This document shows positions 1 through 5,718 of a stretch of DNA of 5,718 bases, piece by piece. Location of the stretch: contig PWIP01000029.1 in NCBI GenBank assembly GCA_003560355.1, positions 1-5,718 on the forward strand, in the 5' to 3' direction. This DNA comes from Candidatus Dojkabacteria bacterium (lineage in GTDB: Bacteria; Patescibacteriota; Dojkabacteria; SC72; T1SED10-24). The position numbers and the translations under genes are program-made. The notes under the pieces are model-generated. The model saw only the letters and a program-made list of their open reading frames with translations. It was not told the DNA's origin and did no database searches. Positions within the stretch are counted from its first letter, which is position 1. Every line of letters starts with the position of its first letter.

Positions 1-262
1 CAATTACAAGGCCAATAACAGCGTTTGTTATCATTTTCTGCCCTTTTGCTATTGTTTCAGGCTCACCTCCGGCAGTGATTAATGTATAAGCCCCAAAAAC
101 TATAAAACTAGCTGCAATCAACCCTGCTAATAAAATAATTGCCTGTAAAACAAGTTCCAAATAACTTATTTCATCACCTGGAGACAAAGCCCACTGCACC
201 CCATCAGCTAAGCGAATCCCTGCAAAACTCTGAAGAACCAAATTTTTCATTAAATTAATCAT
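1..262 (-). CDS. Two-helix membrane pilin-like protein (T4SS pilin/TrbC-VirB2-like), 3' end missing
   Basis: This gene runs off the left edge, leaving 87 codons and no stop. The start ATG (262-260) lies 21 nt after the preceding gene and is preceded by AACACAAGAA, a poor ribosome-binding site. A second in-frame ATG at 250-248 has nothing better upstream. The product opens MINLMKNLVLQSFAGIRL, without an obvious cleavable signal peptide. A hydrophobic segment follows at about residues 37-58, then the loop LITAGGEPETIAKGQKMITN, then the start of a second helix (AVIGLVI). This loop and the following TNAVIG match the upstream neighbour (ITSAGNPEKLKE...TNAIIG): 11 of 25 aligned residues are identical, so the two are tandem paralogues. 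The helix-GxPE loop-TNAxIG-helix layout is what I recall for the small pilin/TrbC-VirB2-like proteins common in CPR bacteria. An inner-membrane location is likely. A pilus or secretion role is inferred from family resemblance only. Confidence 0.75.
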   Translation of the reverse strand, partial: MINLMKNLVLQSFAGIRLADGVQWALSPGDEISYLELVLQAIILLAGLIAASFIVFGAYTLITAGGEPETIAKGQKMITNAVIGLVI

Positions 263-283
263 TTCTTGTGTTAAATTTTAAAC

Positions 284-649
284 TTAATTAACACTACCAA
301 TACCAAGTTCTAAAGCGTCATCAAGGACAACTAATACTATCACACTCAATGCTATCATAACAGCACCTATAATAGCATTCGTCGCAACCTCCTTCGCTTC
401 TTTCAATTTTTCCGGATTACCTGCGCTAGTAATCATAATAAAGGCAGAATAGCCTAAAAGAACAAATGCAGCAAAAACACCTAGAGGAACTGCAAAATCC
501 AACACAGCTTGTACAAAATTTGCAAAAGCAGGCTCTCCAGTACCTGTACCACTCTTAAGCACATCACCTAACCTATCACTCAAATCATCCGCGTAAATAG
601 GAGGCACAAAAAGAAAAAAGTTTAGAAAAACAAAAACTGAGTAAATCAT
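284..649 (-). CDS. Small secreted/membrane pilin-like protein (T4SS pilin/TrbC-VirB2-like), 121 aa
   Basis: The protein begins with a hydrophobic stretch ending FVPPIYA|DD, which resembles a signal peptide cleaved after residue 20 but lacks the usual basic n-region. A Gly/Ser/Thr-rich linker (31-40) follows. Two transmembrane helices at about 46-73 and 91-110 are joined by a charged loop, GNPEKLKEAKEVATN (77-91). The C-terminus is short and acidic (DDALELGIGSVN). The layout matches VirB2/TrbC-type pilins: signal peptide, then two helices with a short loop. It also matches the pilin-like family abundant in CPR genomes. Mature pilin would sit in the membrane and may assemble into a surface filament. 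No assembly ATPase or channel gene is visible in the window, so function is inferred. The start lies 12 nt after the helicase stop, in the same frame; the only SD-like sequence is TTAGAAAAT. The next gene is a paralogue 21 nt downstream. Confidence 0.8.
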   Translation of the reverse strand: MIYSVFVFLNFFLFVPPIYADDLSDRLGDVLKSGTGTGEPAFANFVQAVLDFAVPLGVFAAFVLLGYSAFIMITSAGNPEKLKEAKEVATNAIIGAVMIALSVIVLVVLDDALELGIGSVN

Positions 650-661
650 ATTTTCTAAATA

Positions 662-3600
662 TTAATTAAAAACATCTTCACAAATACCCTTGTAATCACA
701 AAACCTACATCCAAAATAATCAGGTTTTGCTTTAAATTCACACCTACCTATAGCACCAGCAACATCAACTACCTTTTTTTTAACCTCATCCATTTTCTTT
801 TCATCCATCTCTGTTTCCATTTTAATCCCTTCATCCAAAAACATCAAGCTTGCTTTTACTTCATTAACCTTCATACTTTCTTTAGCAAAAATACCATATA
901 TAGTAAGCTGAATATCATTGTCTACTTCTTTTTGTTTTTTTGCTTTCCCTGTCTTGTAATCTATTAATTCAACAGATTTCTCGCCTAAAGAATCTATCCT
1001 GTCAACAACACCAGAAACTACAATATCTTCCACTTTAAATTTGAATTTTTGCTCTAAATCAACAATTTTTTCATCACCTGTATGAATTTCATTAAAAAAC
1101 CTTTCTAACATTTCATAACCTTTCTTTTTCTTTTCTTTCTCATGACCTTTGTTTTCAAAACCTTCAGACCTCCAATGCTTTTCATAAAGTCTGAATAAAT
1201 CATCCAAATTAGGTTTTTCAATAAAGCCTTCAAAACCTTCATTAGCATTCTTTAGTAATTTGTAAAAATCTTTCAAGGTTAAATGTATTACACTACCAAA
1301 AGTAGCGTTATGAGTTAAAGGCACAGGAATTCTTAAAACATATTTGTAGCGATATTTTTTAGGACAAGCTTCATAGTCATTTATTTCAGAATAGCTAATT
1401 CTCTTTGCGAAATCTTTTGGTAAAGCAGAAGGATCAATTTCTTCATCAATAGTACAAATATTCTTAGCAAAACTAAACTTTTCTCTCTTAACAGAATCCA
1501 ACTCATTTGTAACATCCCTAGCCAATAGTTCATTGAGAAAGACACTTGGTTTGTTTTTTCTACTTCTCGCCTCACCATAATACTGAGCTGCACTCAAAAA
1601 AAGCCTGTCCATAGCACGAGTAGCACCGACATAGAAAAGTCTTCTTTCTTCTTGAATATTAGAATTTTCATCTCCCTGGTCAGGTAACTTTTCTTTTACC
1701 AATTCCTCTGGAAGCGAAAGCGTATCAGACATATTTCTTGCAGGAAAACGCCCTTTAACTAAACTTGGCATAAATACAACAGGAAATTCTAAACCCTTCG
1801 CTCCATGAACTGTATATATGTTAACAGCATCATATTCAGCAAAGACATCATCATCAATAGATGGCGTCTCTCCAATATCCACACTATATTCTAAATAATC
1901 AAGATATTCAAAAATATTCGTACCTTTGTTTTCATATTCAAAATTCTTAACTAATTCAAAAAATTTTGAAATATTTTGCAACCTAAAATTATTCTCTGCA
2001 CTATCTTCACTTTCCAAACTTTTTAAATAACCACTCTCCGTCAAAAAATCATAAACTATTTGACTAGTTGCTCTACCCTCTTTAACTTTCTTAAAAGATT
2101 TTTCTAAAATTTCAATCAATATTTTAAAAGATTGCAAACCTTGTTTAGAAAAGCTCTTCTTTGCAAAATTTTCTCTCTTACTATTTAAAACAGATTGCAA
2201 AAACTTAAACGAAGAAGTTTTTTCACGTCTAGCATTACTAAAAACTTCAATAAAGTCGGTAGTTTCTAAATTCCAAATATCCATTTGCAAAAGATTAAAC
2301 ATATTTAAATCGTCCTTGTAATCACAAACAACCTTAAGAAAAGAAATTAAACATTTAATTTCGGGACGAGAATACAATGTCTTTTTGCCAGAAAACTTGT
2401 ATGGAATACCGTAGTAACGAAGGAATGGAGTAATATCATCAGCATGAGAATTTGCTCTAACTAATATTGCAATATCTGAAAATTTGTAATTTCCCTTTGA
2501 AGAAGAAAGCAAAGAAGCTTGTCCTTTTGAATCATATTTTTGAACACTATTCTTAGACTTACCTGTAAGATTTAAAATCTCCCTAGCTATTGAATCTGCT
2601 TCTTGATTAATATCGCTTGAAAAAAACAAACTAACAGCATTTTTTACTGGTTTTTTATTTGCAAAAAGCCTCTTTTTAATACCCTCGGTTTCTTCTAAGC
2701 GATATGGATTATTGTTTTTAATCAATCCGTATGCACAATCCAAAATTTCTTGATTGGAGCGATAGTTTTGCGTTAGAACAACCCTTTTTAAATTAGGATA
2801 TACTTCTTTAAACTGCAGAATATTTGAAATTGCAGCTCCGCGAAATTTGTAAATAGCTTGGTCATCATCACCAACGACAGTAATATTTGCTTTTTTTCTC
2901 TCTTGTAAGTTAGCTTTTTCATAATCCTTGCCCAACATTAAAATATTTACCAAAACATTCTGTGCGTAGTTTGTATCCTGGTATTCATCAACAAGAACAT
3001 ATTTGAATTTTTCTCTGTACTTTTGCAATATGTGAGGCTTTTCTCTAAAAAGTCTCAATGTATTTGCGATTAAATCACCAAAAGACATTCTTGCCTCTTT
3101 TTCCTTCAACTCTGTCCAAACTTTGTAAGTTTCAGCTAACTCTTTCATTTCAATATATTCCTCTTTTTCAAAAACACCCTTTTTGCTTTTTACATATTTT
3201 AAAAACTCTTCAGGATTAACATCCTCGTCCTGAAGACGAGAATAATATTTTAAAATTTCGCTAATAAATTTGGCTGGGGAGTTTAAAGGACGAAGTGTTT
3301 TTAACGGAAGGTCAAAGAGATTTCGCTTAAAAAAAGAGTATGATTCTGCTTCAGTCATTAATTTGTAATTTGGATCCATTCCAAGAAAAAAACCTTCTTG
3401 TCTTAAAACCTTGTCACAAAAAGAATGAAATGTTGAAATTGAAATTTCTTGATAACCAAGAGGCATTTCAACATCAATTCTCTCAATCATCTCGTTTGCA
3501 GCTTTTTCCATAAATGTTAAGGCCAAGATTTCGGAAGGTTTTGCCAAATTTTTCTTCAAAAGATACAGGATTCTTCCTGTAACAACGGCTGTTTTACCTG

Positions 3601-3682
3601 TACCGGCTCCAGCAATAATTAACAAAGGTCCACTCTTGTGCTCTACTGCTTTTTTTTGTTGTTCATTAAACCTAACTGACAT
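662..3682 (-). CDS. UvrD/PcrA-type superfamily 1 DNA helicase with C-terminal RecB/Cas4-like Fe-S nuclease domain
   Basis: This is a predicted 3'-5' ATP-dependent DNA helicase fused to a PD-(D/E)XK nuclease, likely acting in double-strand-break end processing or recombination. The SF1A motifs are all present in order: Q motif FNEQQ (5-9), Walker A GAGTGKT (25-31), Ia LTFMEKAANEM (55-65), Ib STFHSF (83-88), II VDEYQDTN (231-238), III GDDDQAIYKFRGA (271-283), IV QNYRSN (305-310), V TVHGAKGLEFPVVF (624-637) and VI EERRLFYVGATRA (678-690). The nuclease spans about 762-1006. It shows H800 (FGSVIHLTL), D894 (GVVDRID), D908-Y-K910 (ELIDYKTGK) and Q925 with Y929. Cysteines C773, C992, C995 and C1001 (Cys-n-CxxC-x5-C) match the 4Fe-4S layout of AddB and Cas4. 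At 1006 aa it is longer than PcrA (about 720) because of the nuclease; AdnB and AddB are the closest analogues in layout. The start is the only usable one: an in-frame stop lies six codons upstream, and no Shine-Dalgarno is visible. The start lies inside the end of the HD gene, which suggests translational coupling. A Ser/Lys-rich stretch at 373-399 looks like a small insertion. Confidence 0.95.
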   Translation of the reverse strand: MSVRFNEQQKKAVEHKSGPLLIIAGAGTGKTAVVTGRILYLLKKNLAKPSEILALTFMEKAANEMIERIDVEMPLGYQEISISTFHSFCDKVLRQEGFFLGMDPNYKLMTEAESYSFFKRNLFDLPLKTLRPLNSPAKFISEILKYYSRLQDEDVNPEEFLKYVKSKKGVFEKEEYIEMKELAETYKVWTELKEKEARMSFGDLIANTLRLFREKPHILQKYREKFKYVLVDEYQDTNYAQNVLVNILMLGKDYEKANLQERKKANITVVGDDDQAIYKFRGAAISNILQFKEVYPNLKRVVLTQNYRSNQEILDCAYGLIKNNNPYRLEETEGIKKRLFANKKPVKNAVSLFFSSDINQEADSIAREILNLTGKSKNSVQKYDSKGQASLLSSSKGNYKFSDIAILVRANSHADDITPFLRYYGIPYKFSGKKTLYSRPEIKCLISFLKVVCDYKDDLNMFNLLQMDIWNLETTDFIEVFSNARREKTSSFKFLQSVLNSKRENFAKKSFSKQGLQSFKILIEILEKSFKKVKEGRATSQIVYDFLTESGYLKSLESEDSAENNFRLQNISKFFELVKNFEYENKGTNIFEYLDYLEYSVDIGETPSIDDDVFAEYDAVNIYTVHGAKGLEFPVVFMPSLVKGRFPARNMSDTLSLPEELVKEKLPDQGDENSNIQEERRLFYVGATRAMDRLFLSAAQYYGEARSRKNKPSVFLNELLARDVTNELDSVKREKFSFAKNICTIDEEIDPSALPKDFAKRISYSEINDYEACPKKYRYKYVLRIPVPLTHNATFGSVIHLTLKDFYKLLKNANEGFEGFIEKPNLDDLFRLYEKHWRSEGFENKGHEKEKKKKGYEMLERFFNEIHTGDEKIVDLEQKFKFKVEDIVVSGVVDRIDSLGEKSVELIDYKTGKAKKQKEVDNDIQLTIYGIFAKESMKVNEVKASLMFLDEGIKMETEMDEKKMDEVKKKVVDVAGAIGRCEFKAKPDYFGCRFCDYKGICEDVFN

Positions 3683-4236
3683 TTTGCATACGGTGATTTA
3701 ATATATATCCTACGTAAAATCTTAACTATCGGTTCTGCAAAGAATATCACAACTCTATGAAAAAAGCTTCTAGATGAATAGCTTTTTATTCTTTCTTTTC
3801 TTTCATCGTTCTCCGCATCAATTGTATCAGCCTCTATTAAAATTCTAGTCAGAATAGGTAGCCTTTTTCCAGAGAGAAGGATATAGGGGAAATTATTGTG
3901 CACCCTAATTGCATCAAGAATCATATTTAATCTTTTTTCAGAAACAAGCTCTTTCAATTCTCTCTGAGCTATTTCAGCAGATCTTCTTCCTTCTAAAAAC
4001 TCATTAAGTAGAACTTTTTTCCCAAAAAGTGCTTTGTAACAATCATGCCACCATACACACAAAAGAATTAAATTTTCATCTATTTCGGAATTAATATTCC
4101 AACCATTTTCTTTTAAAGATTTGAAAATTTCTAGAGAATAATTCGCTACATTTTTTGCATGTCTGTAGTCATGAGTAGAATCTTTGGATTTTTTCATCCA
4201 TTCTTTTCCTTTTTCAATAGCTTGTTTTTCATCCAT
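3643..4236 (-). CDS. HD-domain metal-dependent phosphohydrolase, 197 aa
   Basis: HD-superfamily proteins bind one or two divalent metals and hydrolyse phosphate esters, often of nucleotides. The substrate here is not predictable. The metal-binding set is visible: H22-D23 and H26 in THDYRHAKNVANYS, the H64-D65 dyad in VWWHDCYK, H113 in RVHNN, and D137 in IEADTIDA, giving the canonical H...HD...D order. The remainder is a helical fold ending in an amphipathic basic segment (about 158-180: FFHRVVIFFAEPIVKILRRI) that could lie on a membrane or pack against the core. The start ATG is one nucleotide after the toxin stop. The AAAGGG in the toxin's last codons (LFKKGP) sits about 9 nt upstream and can serve as the ribosome-binding site. 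The 3' end overlaps the helicase gene by 40 nt in another frame, encoding QLGLMNNKKKQ. The close linkage suggests a role alongside the helicase, perhaps in nucleotide metabolism or signalling, but this is inference. Confidence 0.88.
   Translation of the reverse strand: MDEKQAIEKGKEWMKKSKDSTHDYRHAKNVANYSLEIFKSLKENGWNINSEIDENLILLCVWWHDCYKALFGKKVLLNEFLEGRRSAEIAQRELKELVSEKRLNMILDAIRVHNNFPYILLSGKRLPILTRILIEADTIDAENDERKERIKSYSSRSFFHRVVIFFAEPIVKILRRIYIKSPYAKCQLGLMNNKKKQ
3649..3655 (-). other. A AAA AAG slippery heptamer in the HD/helicase overlap
   Basis: The coding strand has a run of eight A followed by G (3657-3649). In the HD-gene frame this reads AAA AAA AAG CAG TAG, so the heptamer A AAA AAG has the exact phase used for -1 frameshifting in dnaX. 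The helicase frame is the -1 frame here (its codons AAA AAA GCA, residues 10-12). Slippage would skip the HD stop at 3645-3643 and continue into the helicase. Supporting signals are weak: an AGG lies about 15 nt upstream, and only a short, poor stem is seen downstream. Confidence 0.3.
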
Positions 4237-4237
4237 A

Positions 4238-4654
4238 TTAAGGACCCTTTTTAAAAAGAAAATCTTCTGCAGACATTACAGAAATAGAGGCACTTGTATA
4301 GTCTTTTGCATTTCTTGTTAAAAGACACCCTACTTTGTTTTTTTTCGCAGTATAGTATTGTATTGCATCTTCAAAATCTTTGAAACTTGAATTTAGAGCT
4401 AACTTTACAATTGAATCATCTACTGGCAATACACTCACTTGAGCTTTTAATTTTTTAAGAATTTCCATAGCTTTTTTGTGATTAAGCTGTTTTCTAAGGA
4501 TATAGTAGAGATTTGAAAACATGAGAGAAGAAACAAAACCTTTAAAATTGCCTTTGTTTAACAAAGTAAAAAGCTTTGCAGAATGAATATAATGTGGTTC
4601 TCTTGCAGTTAACAAATCCAAAACTATATCAGTATCTATGAAAACCTTTTTCAT
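4238..4654 (-). CDS. PIN-domain ribonuclease toxin (VapC-like, PIN_3 type), 138 aa
   Basis: This is a predicted Mg-dependent endoribonuclease toxin of a type II toxin-antitoxin pair. The PIN acidic residues are in place: D7 and D9 in FIDTDIVLDLL, D93/E95/D96 in KDFEDAIQYYTA, and N115 with D118 in LLTRNAKDY. The family ending appears as ISVMSAEDFL. The usual motif-2 region reads SSLMFSNLYYILRK (42-55); here the acidic residue seen in classical VapC proteins is replaced by Asn, as I recall for the PIN_3 branch. At 138 aa the length is normal, and no frameshift or missing segment is seen. Its ATG overlaps the antitoxin stop as ATGA (4654-4651), the usual translational coupling. GAAGAAG just upstream is a weak ribosome-binding site. 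The C-terminal codons also carry the likely ribosome-binding site for the HD gene. RNA target is unknown. Activity should be held in check by the protein encoded directly upstream. Confidence 0.92.
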   Translation of the reverse strand: MKKVFIDTDIVLDLLTAREPHYIHSAKLFTLLNKGNFKGFVSSLMFSNLYYILRKQLNHKKAMEILKKLKAQVSVLPVDDSIVKLALNSSFKDFEDAIQYYTAKKNKVGCLLTRNAKDYTSASISVMSAEDFLFKKGP

Positions 4655-4899
4655 GTGTACTTCTTCGTAAGATAATCCGTATATTCTTTTTTGTTACTTT
4701 CCAACTTCTCTCCAGCTATAACGCCGGAAAGTTCCTTAACGTTTTTTGGCAAATCAAAATCCACAGAACCATCCTTTAGAGTAAGGTTTCTAAAATACCC
4801 CTCAACCATCCTAGACAGGCTAGTATTTCTTTTTTTTGCTTGTTTTTTAGCAAAATTGATAACTTCCTTGTTAAGTTTTAATGTCAGCTTTGCATCCAT
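4651..4899 (-). CDS. Ribbon-helix-helix antitoxin of the PIN toxin (DUF6364-like), 82 aa
   Basis: The N-terminal half reads as a ribbon-helix-helix DNA-binding domain: a beta strand with alternating residues (KLTLKLN, 4-10), helix 1 (KEVINFAKKQAKKRN, 11-25), a turn with TSLSRMV, and helix 2 (SLSRMVEGYFRNL, 27-39). The C-terminal half contains VKELSGVIAGEKLE and ends KKEYTDYLTKKYT. This is the toxin-binding tail typical of antitoxins paired with PIN_3 toxins, matching the DUF6364 family as I remember it. It should neutralise the PIN toxin by wrapping its tail around the active site and should repress its own promoter as a dimer. The start is fixed by the family N-terminus (MDAKLTLKL). GGTG eight bases upstream is the only SD-like element. 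The gene is first in the gene cluster, 50 nt after ileS, with a candidate operator directly upstream. Confidence 0.92.
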   Translation of the reverse strand: MDAKLTLKLNKEVINFAKKQAKKRNTSLSRMVEGYFRNLTLKDGSVDFDLPKNVKELSGVIAGEKLESNKKEYTDYLTKKYT

Positions 4900-4901
4900 A
4901 G

Positions 4902-4933
4902 TACGTACACCATATCACAAAATATACGTACAC
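4902..4933 (-). repeat. Paired 9-bp direct repeats GTGTACGTA, likely antitoxin operator
   Basis: Two exact copies of GTGTACGTA (coding strand) lie at 4933-4925 and 4910-4902, 23 bp apart start to start, roughly two helical turns. Each contains the palindrome TACGTA; the promoter-distal copy extends to the 8-bp palindrome GTACGTAC (4908-4901). They flank or overlap both candidate -10 elements and end two bases before the antitoxin start. Ribbon-helix-helix antitoxins normally repress their own promoters by binding short repeated words like these, so operator function is a reasonable inference. Binding is not shown by sequence alone. Confidence 0.55.
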
Positions 4934-4937
4934 GCAA
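4909..4937 (-). promoter_or_regulatory. Candidate sigma-70-type promoter of the antitoxin gene cluster
   Basis: On the coding strand, TTGCGT (4937-4932) is followed 17 nt later by TATGGT (4914-4909), preceded by an extended -10 TGA (4917-4915). The -35 is poor (three of six consensus bases), while the -10 with TGn is better. Transcription would start near 4902, only about 3 nt before the antitoxin ATG. A rival -10, TATATT (4926-4921, five of six), would start near 4914 but has no convincing -35. One of the two is likely because this is the only non-coding gap of any size. Assigned by eye. Confidence 0.4.
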
Positions 4938-4949
4938 GGGTAAAAATTT

Positions 4950-5718
4950 TTATCTCGTAAGTTTTAATTCTACATCCAACCCCCCTATTTCAACTCTCTT
5001 ACCCTCTTTCAAAGAACTTTTTTTCACAAGCTTTACTCTGTAATTTTCTTTTAATTCTTTCTCAAATTTTTCAAAAATCTTAGAACCCGAAACATACTCA
5101 ACAGTTACTTCCTCCCCTACTTCACAACCTTTTTCTTTTCTCAGATTTTGTAATATTCTACCGAAATCATTGTAAAAACCTTCCTCTTTTAACTCTTTGG
5201 TCAGCTTAATATCCAAAGCTACCAAATTACTACCCTCTTCTTTAAAAACAACATTTTTGGGCAAATCCTTCTGCGTTTTTACATACTCCACACTTTTTAC
5301 ATTCAATTCTTCCTTAACTATTTCTAAAAGTTCAGAATTTTTAATATTTGCAAAAGCTTTTTTTAAAGGCTGTCTAAGCTTTAAACTGTTCTCATCACGC
5401 AAGTTAAGACCCAAGGAACAAACATTTCGAACAATTTCCATTTCATTCAAAAGAACCTTGTCAATATCACTAACCTCAGGATAAAGCTCTAAGTGAATTG
5501 ATTCTAAAGCATCTTTTATCCTTGGATTAACAACAAGATTTTGATACATGGATTCAGTAAGAAATGGCATTTGAGGCGCAAAAGTTTTTGCAAATTGAAC
5601 AAGAACTGCATAAAGATTTTGCAGTGCTTCAACATCTCCGTTTGCAAAACGATTCCTTGACCTTCTAATCCACCAACTTGATATGGCGTCGATAGTTGGG
5701 TGGATTAATTTTACAGAA
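4950..5718 (-). CDS. ileS: Isoleucyl-tRNA synthetase, C-terminal part (5' end outside window)
   Basis: This is a class Ia aminoacyl-tRNA synthetase that charges tRNA-Ile in the cytoplasm. The open frame continues to the right edge (first full codon at 5717-5715), giving 255 visible residues and a TAA stop. The ATG at 5570 is an internal methionine, not a start. The visible part begins inside the anticodon-binding helical bundle, with the signature SSWWIRRSRNRF and then FAKTFAPQMPFLTESMYQNLV. ESIHLELYPE and LKLRQPLKKAF follow. The junction domain comes last, with LVALDIKLTKELKEEGF and RILQNLRKEKG, ending VELKLTR. The RQPL motif and the lack of the CxxC...CxxC zinc tail of E. coli-type IleRS place it in the long eukaryote-like (IleS2) class. 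The catalytic domain (HIGH, KMSKS) is not in the window. No terminator is evident between it and the antitoxin gene. Confidence 0.95.
   Translation of the reverse strand, partial: SVKLIHPTIDAISSWWIRRSRNRFANGDVEALQNLYAVLVQFAKTFAPQMPFLTESMYQNLVVNPRIKDALESIHLELYPEVSDIDKVLLNEMEIVRNVCSLGLNLRDENSLKLRQPLKKAFANIKNSELLEIVKEELNVKSVEYVKTQKDLPKNVVFKEEGSNLVALDIKLTKELKEEGFYNDFGRILQNLRKEKGCEVGEEVTVEYVSGSKIFEKFEKELKENYRVKLVKKSSLKEGKRVEIGGLDVELKLTR

Noticed and set aside
1381..1593. Minus-strand 70-codon open frame inside the helicase gene
   Set aside because: It is out of frame within the conserved helicase-nuclease sequence and has no domain of its own.
4651..4653. Possible recoding of UGA to glycine, as in some CPR lineages
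   Set aside because: The antitoxin TGA sits in a canonical ATGA overlap with the toxin start and right after the family's expected C-terminus. No in-frame TGA is needed inside any gene.
662..4899. Interpretation of the antitoxin, toxin, HD protein and helicase-nuclease as a new antiphage defence island
   Set aside because: The components are individually compatible with defence, but the helicase-nuclease looks like a housekeeping repair enzyme, the flanks are ileS and pilins, and no integrase, transposase or other defence gene is visible. Kept only as an expression-linkage finding.
4941..4952. Perfect 12-bp palindrome TAAAAATTTTTA at the ileS stop codon, considered as a terminator
   Set aside because: It is all A/T, has no loop and no GC stem, so it cannot form a stable intrinsic terminator. 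It is expected by chance in AT-rich DNA.
4691..4960. Plus-strand open frame of 89 codons opposite the antitoxin gene
   Set aside because: It lies antisense to a well-supported antitoxin, shows no recognisable domain, and reads as low-complexity Phe/Leu/Ser from A-rich coding DNA on the other strand.
5197..5484. Plus-strand open frame of 95 codons opposite ileS
   Set aside because: The opposite strand encodes clear isoleucyl-tRNA synthetase sequence; this frame is its shadow.

Overview
The window is AT-rich, about one-third G+C by eye, and almost fully coding. Every gene lies on the minus strand, so transcription runs from high to low coordinates. The longest gap between genes is 50 nt. Three things point to a small-genome bacterium of the Candidate Phyla Radiation (Patescibacteria): the compactness, a fused UvrD helicase/RecB-like nuclease, and tandem two-helix 'T4SS pilin' proteins. 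This placement is an inference from gene content; no rRNA or other marker is present. Stops used are TAA, TAG and TGA, and nothing suggests UGA recoding.

In transcription order, the window opens with the C-terminal 255 residues of isoleucyl-tRNA synthetase (5718-4950, start outside the window). A 50-nt gap follows, the only real regulatory space here. It holds a candidate extended -10 promoter and two direct copies of a 9-bp word, GTGTACGTA on the coding strand, that look like an operator. Next come a ribbon-helix-helix antitoxin (4899-4651) and a PIN-domain ribonuclease toxin (4654-4238), overlapping by an ATGA.

The toxin is followed after 1 nt by an HD-domain phosphohydrolase (4236-3643). 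The last 40 nt of that gene overlap the start of a 1006-residue UvrD/PcrA-type helicase (3682-662). The helicase carries a C-terminal RecB/Cas4-type nuclease domain with four cysteines placed for an iron-sulfur cluster. Two small membrane proteins of the CPR pilin-like type follow after 12 and 21 nt. The second is cut by the left edge of the window.

From antitoxin to pilins the genes are packed so tightly that they can be read as one transcription unit starting at the toxin-antitoxin promoter. If so, a VapBC-like autoregulatory promoter would control a DNA-repair helicase-nuclease and membrane pilins. Internal promoters inside coding sequence cannot be ruled out by eye. The most unusual local feature is a dnaX-type A AAA AAG heptamer, in frame two codons before the HD-gene stop, inside the HD/helicase overlap. 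A -1 shift there would give an HD-helicase-nuclease fusion.
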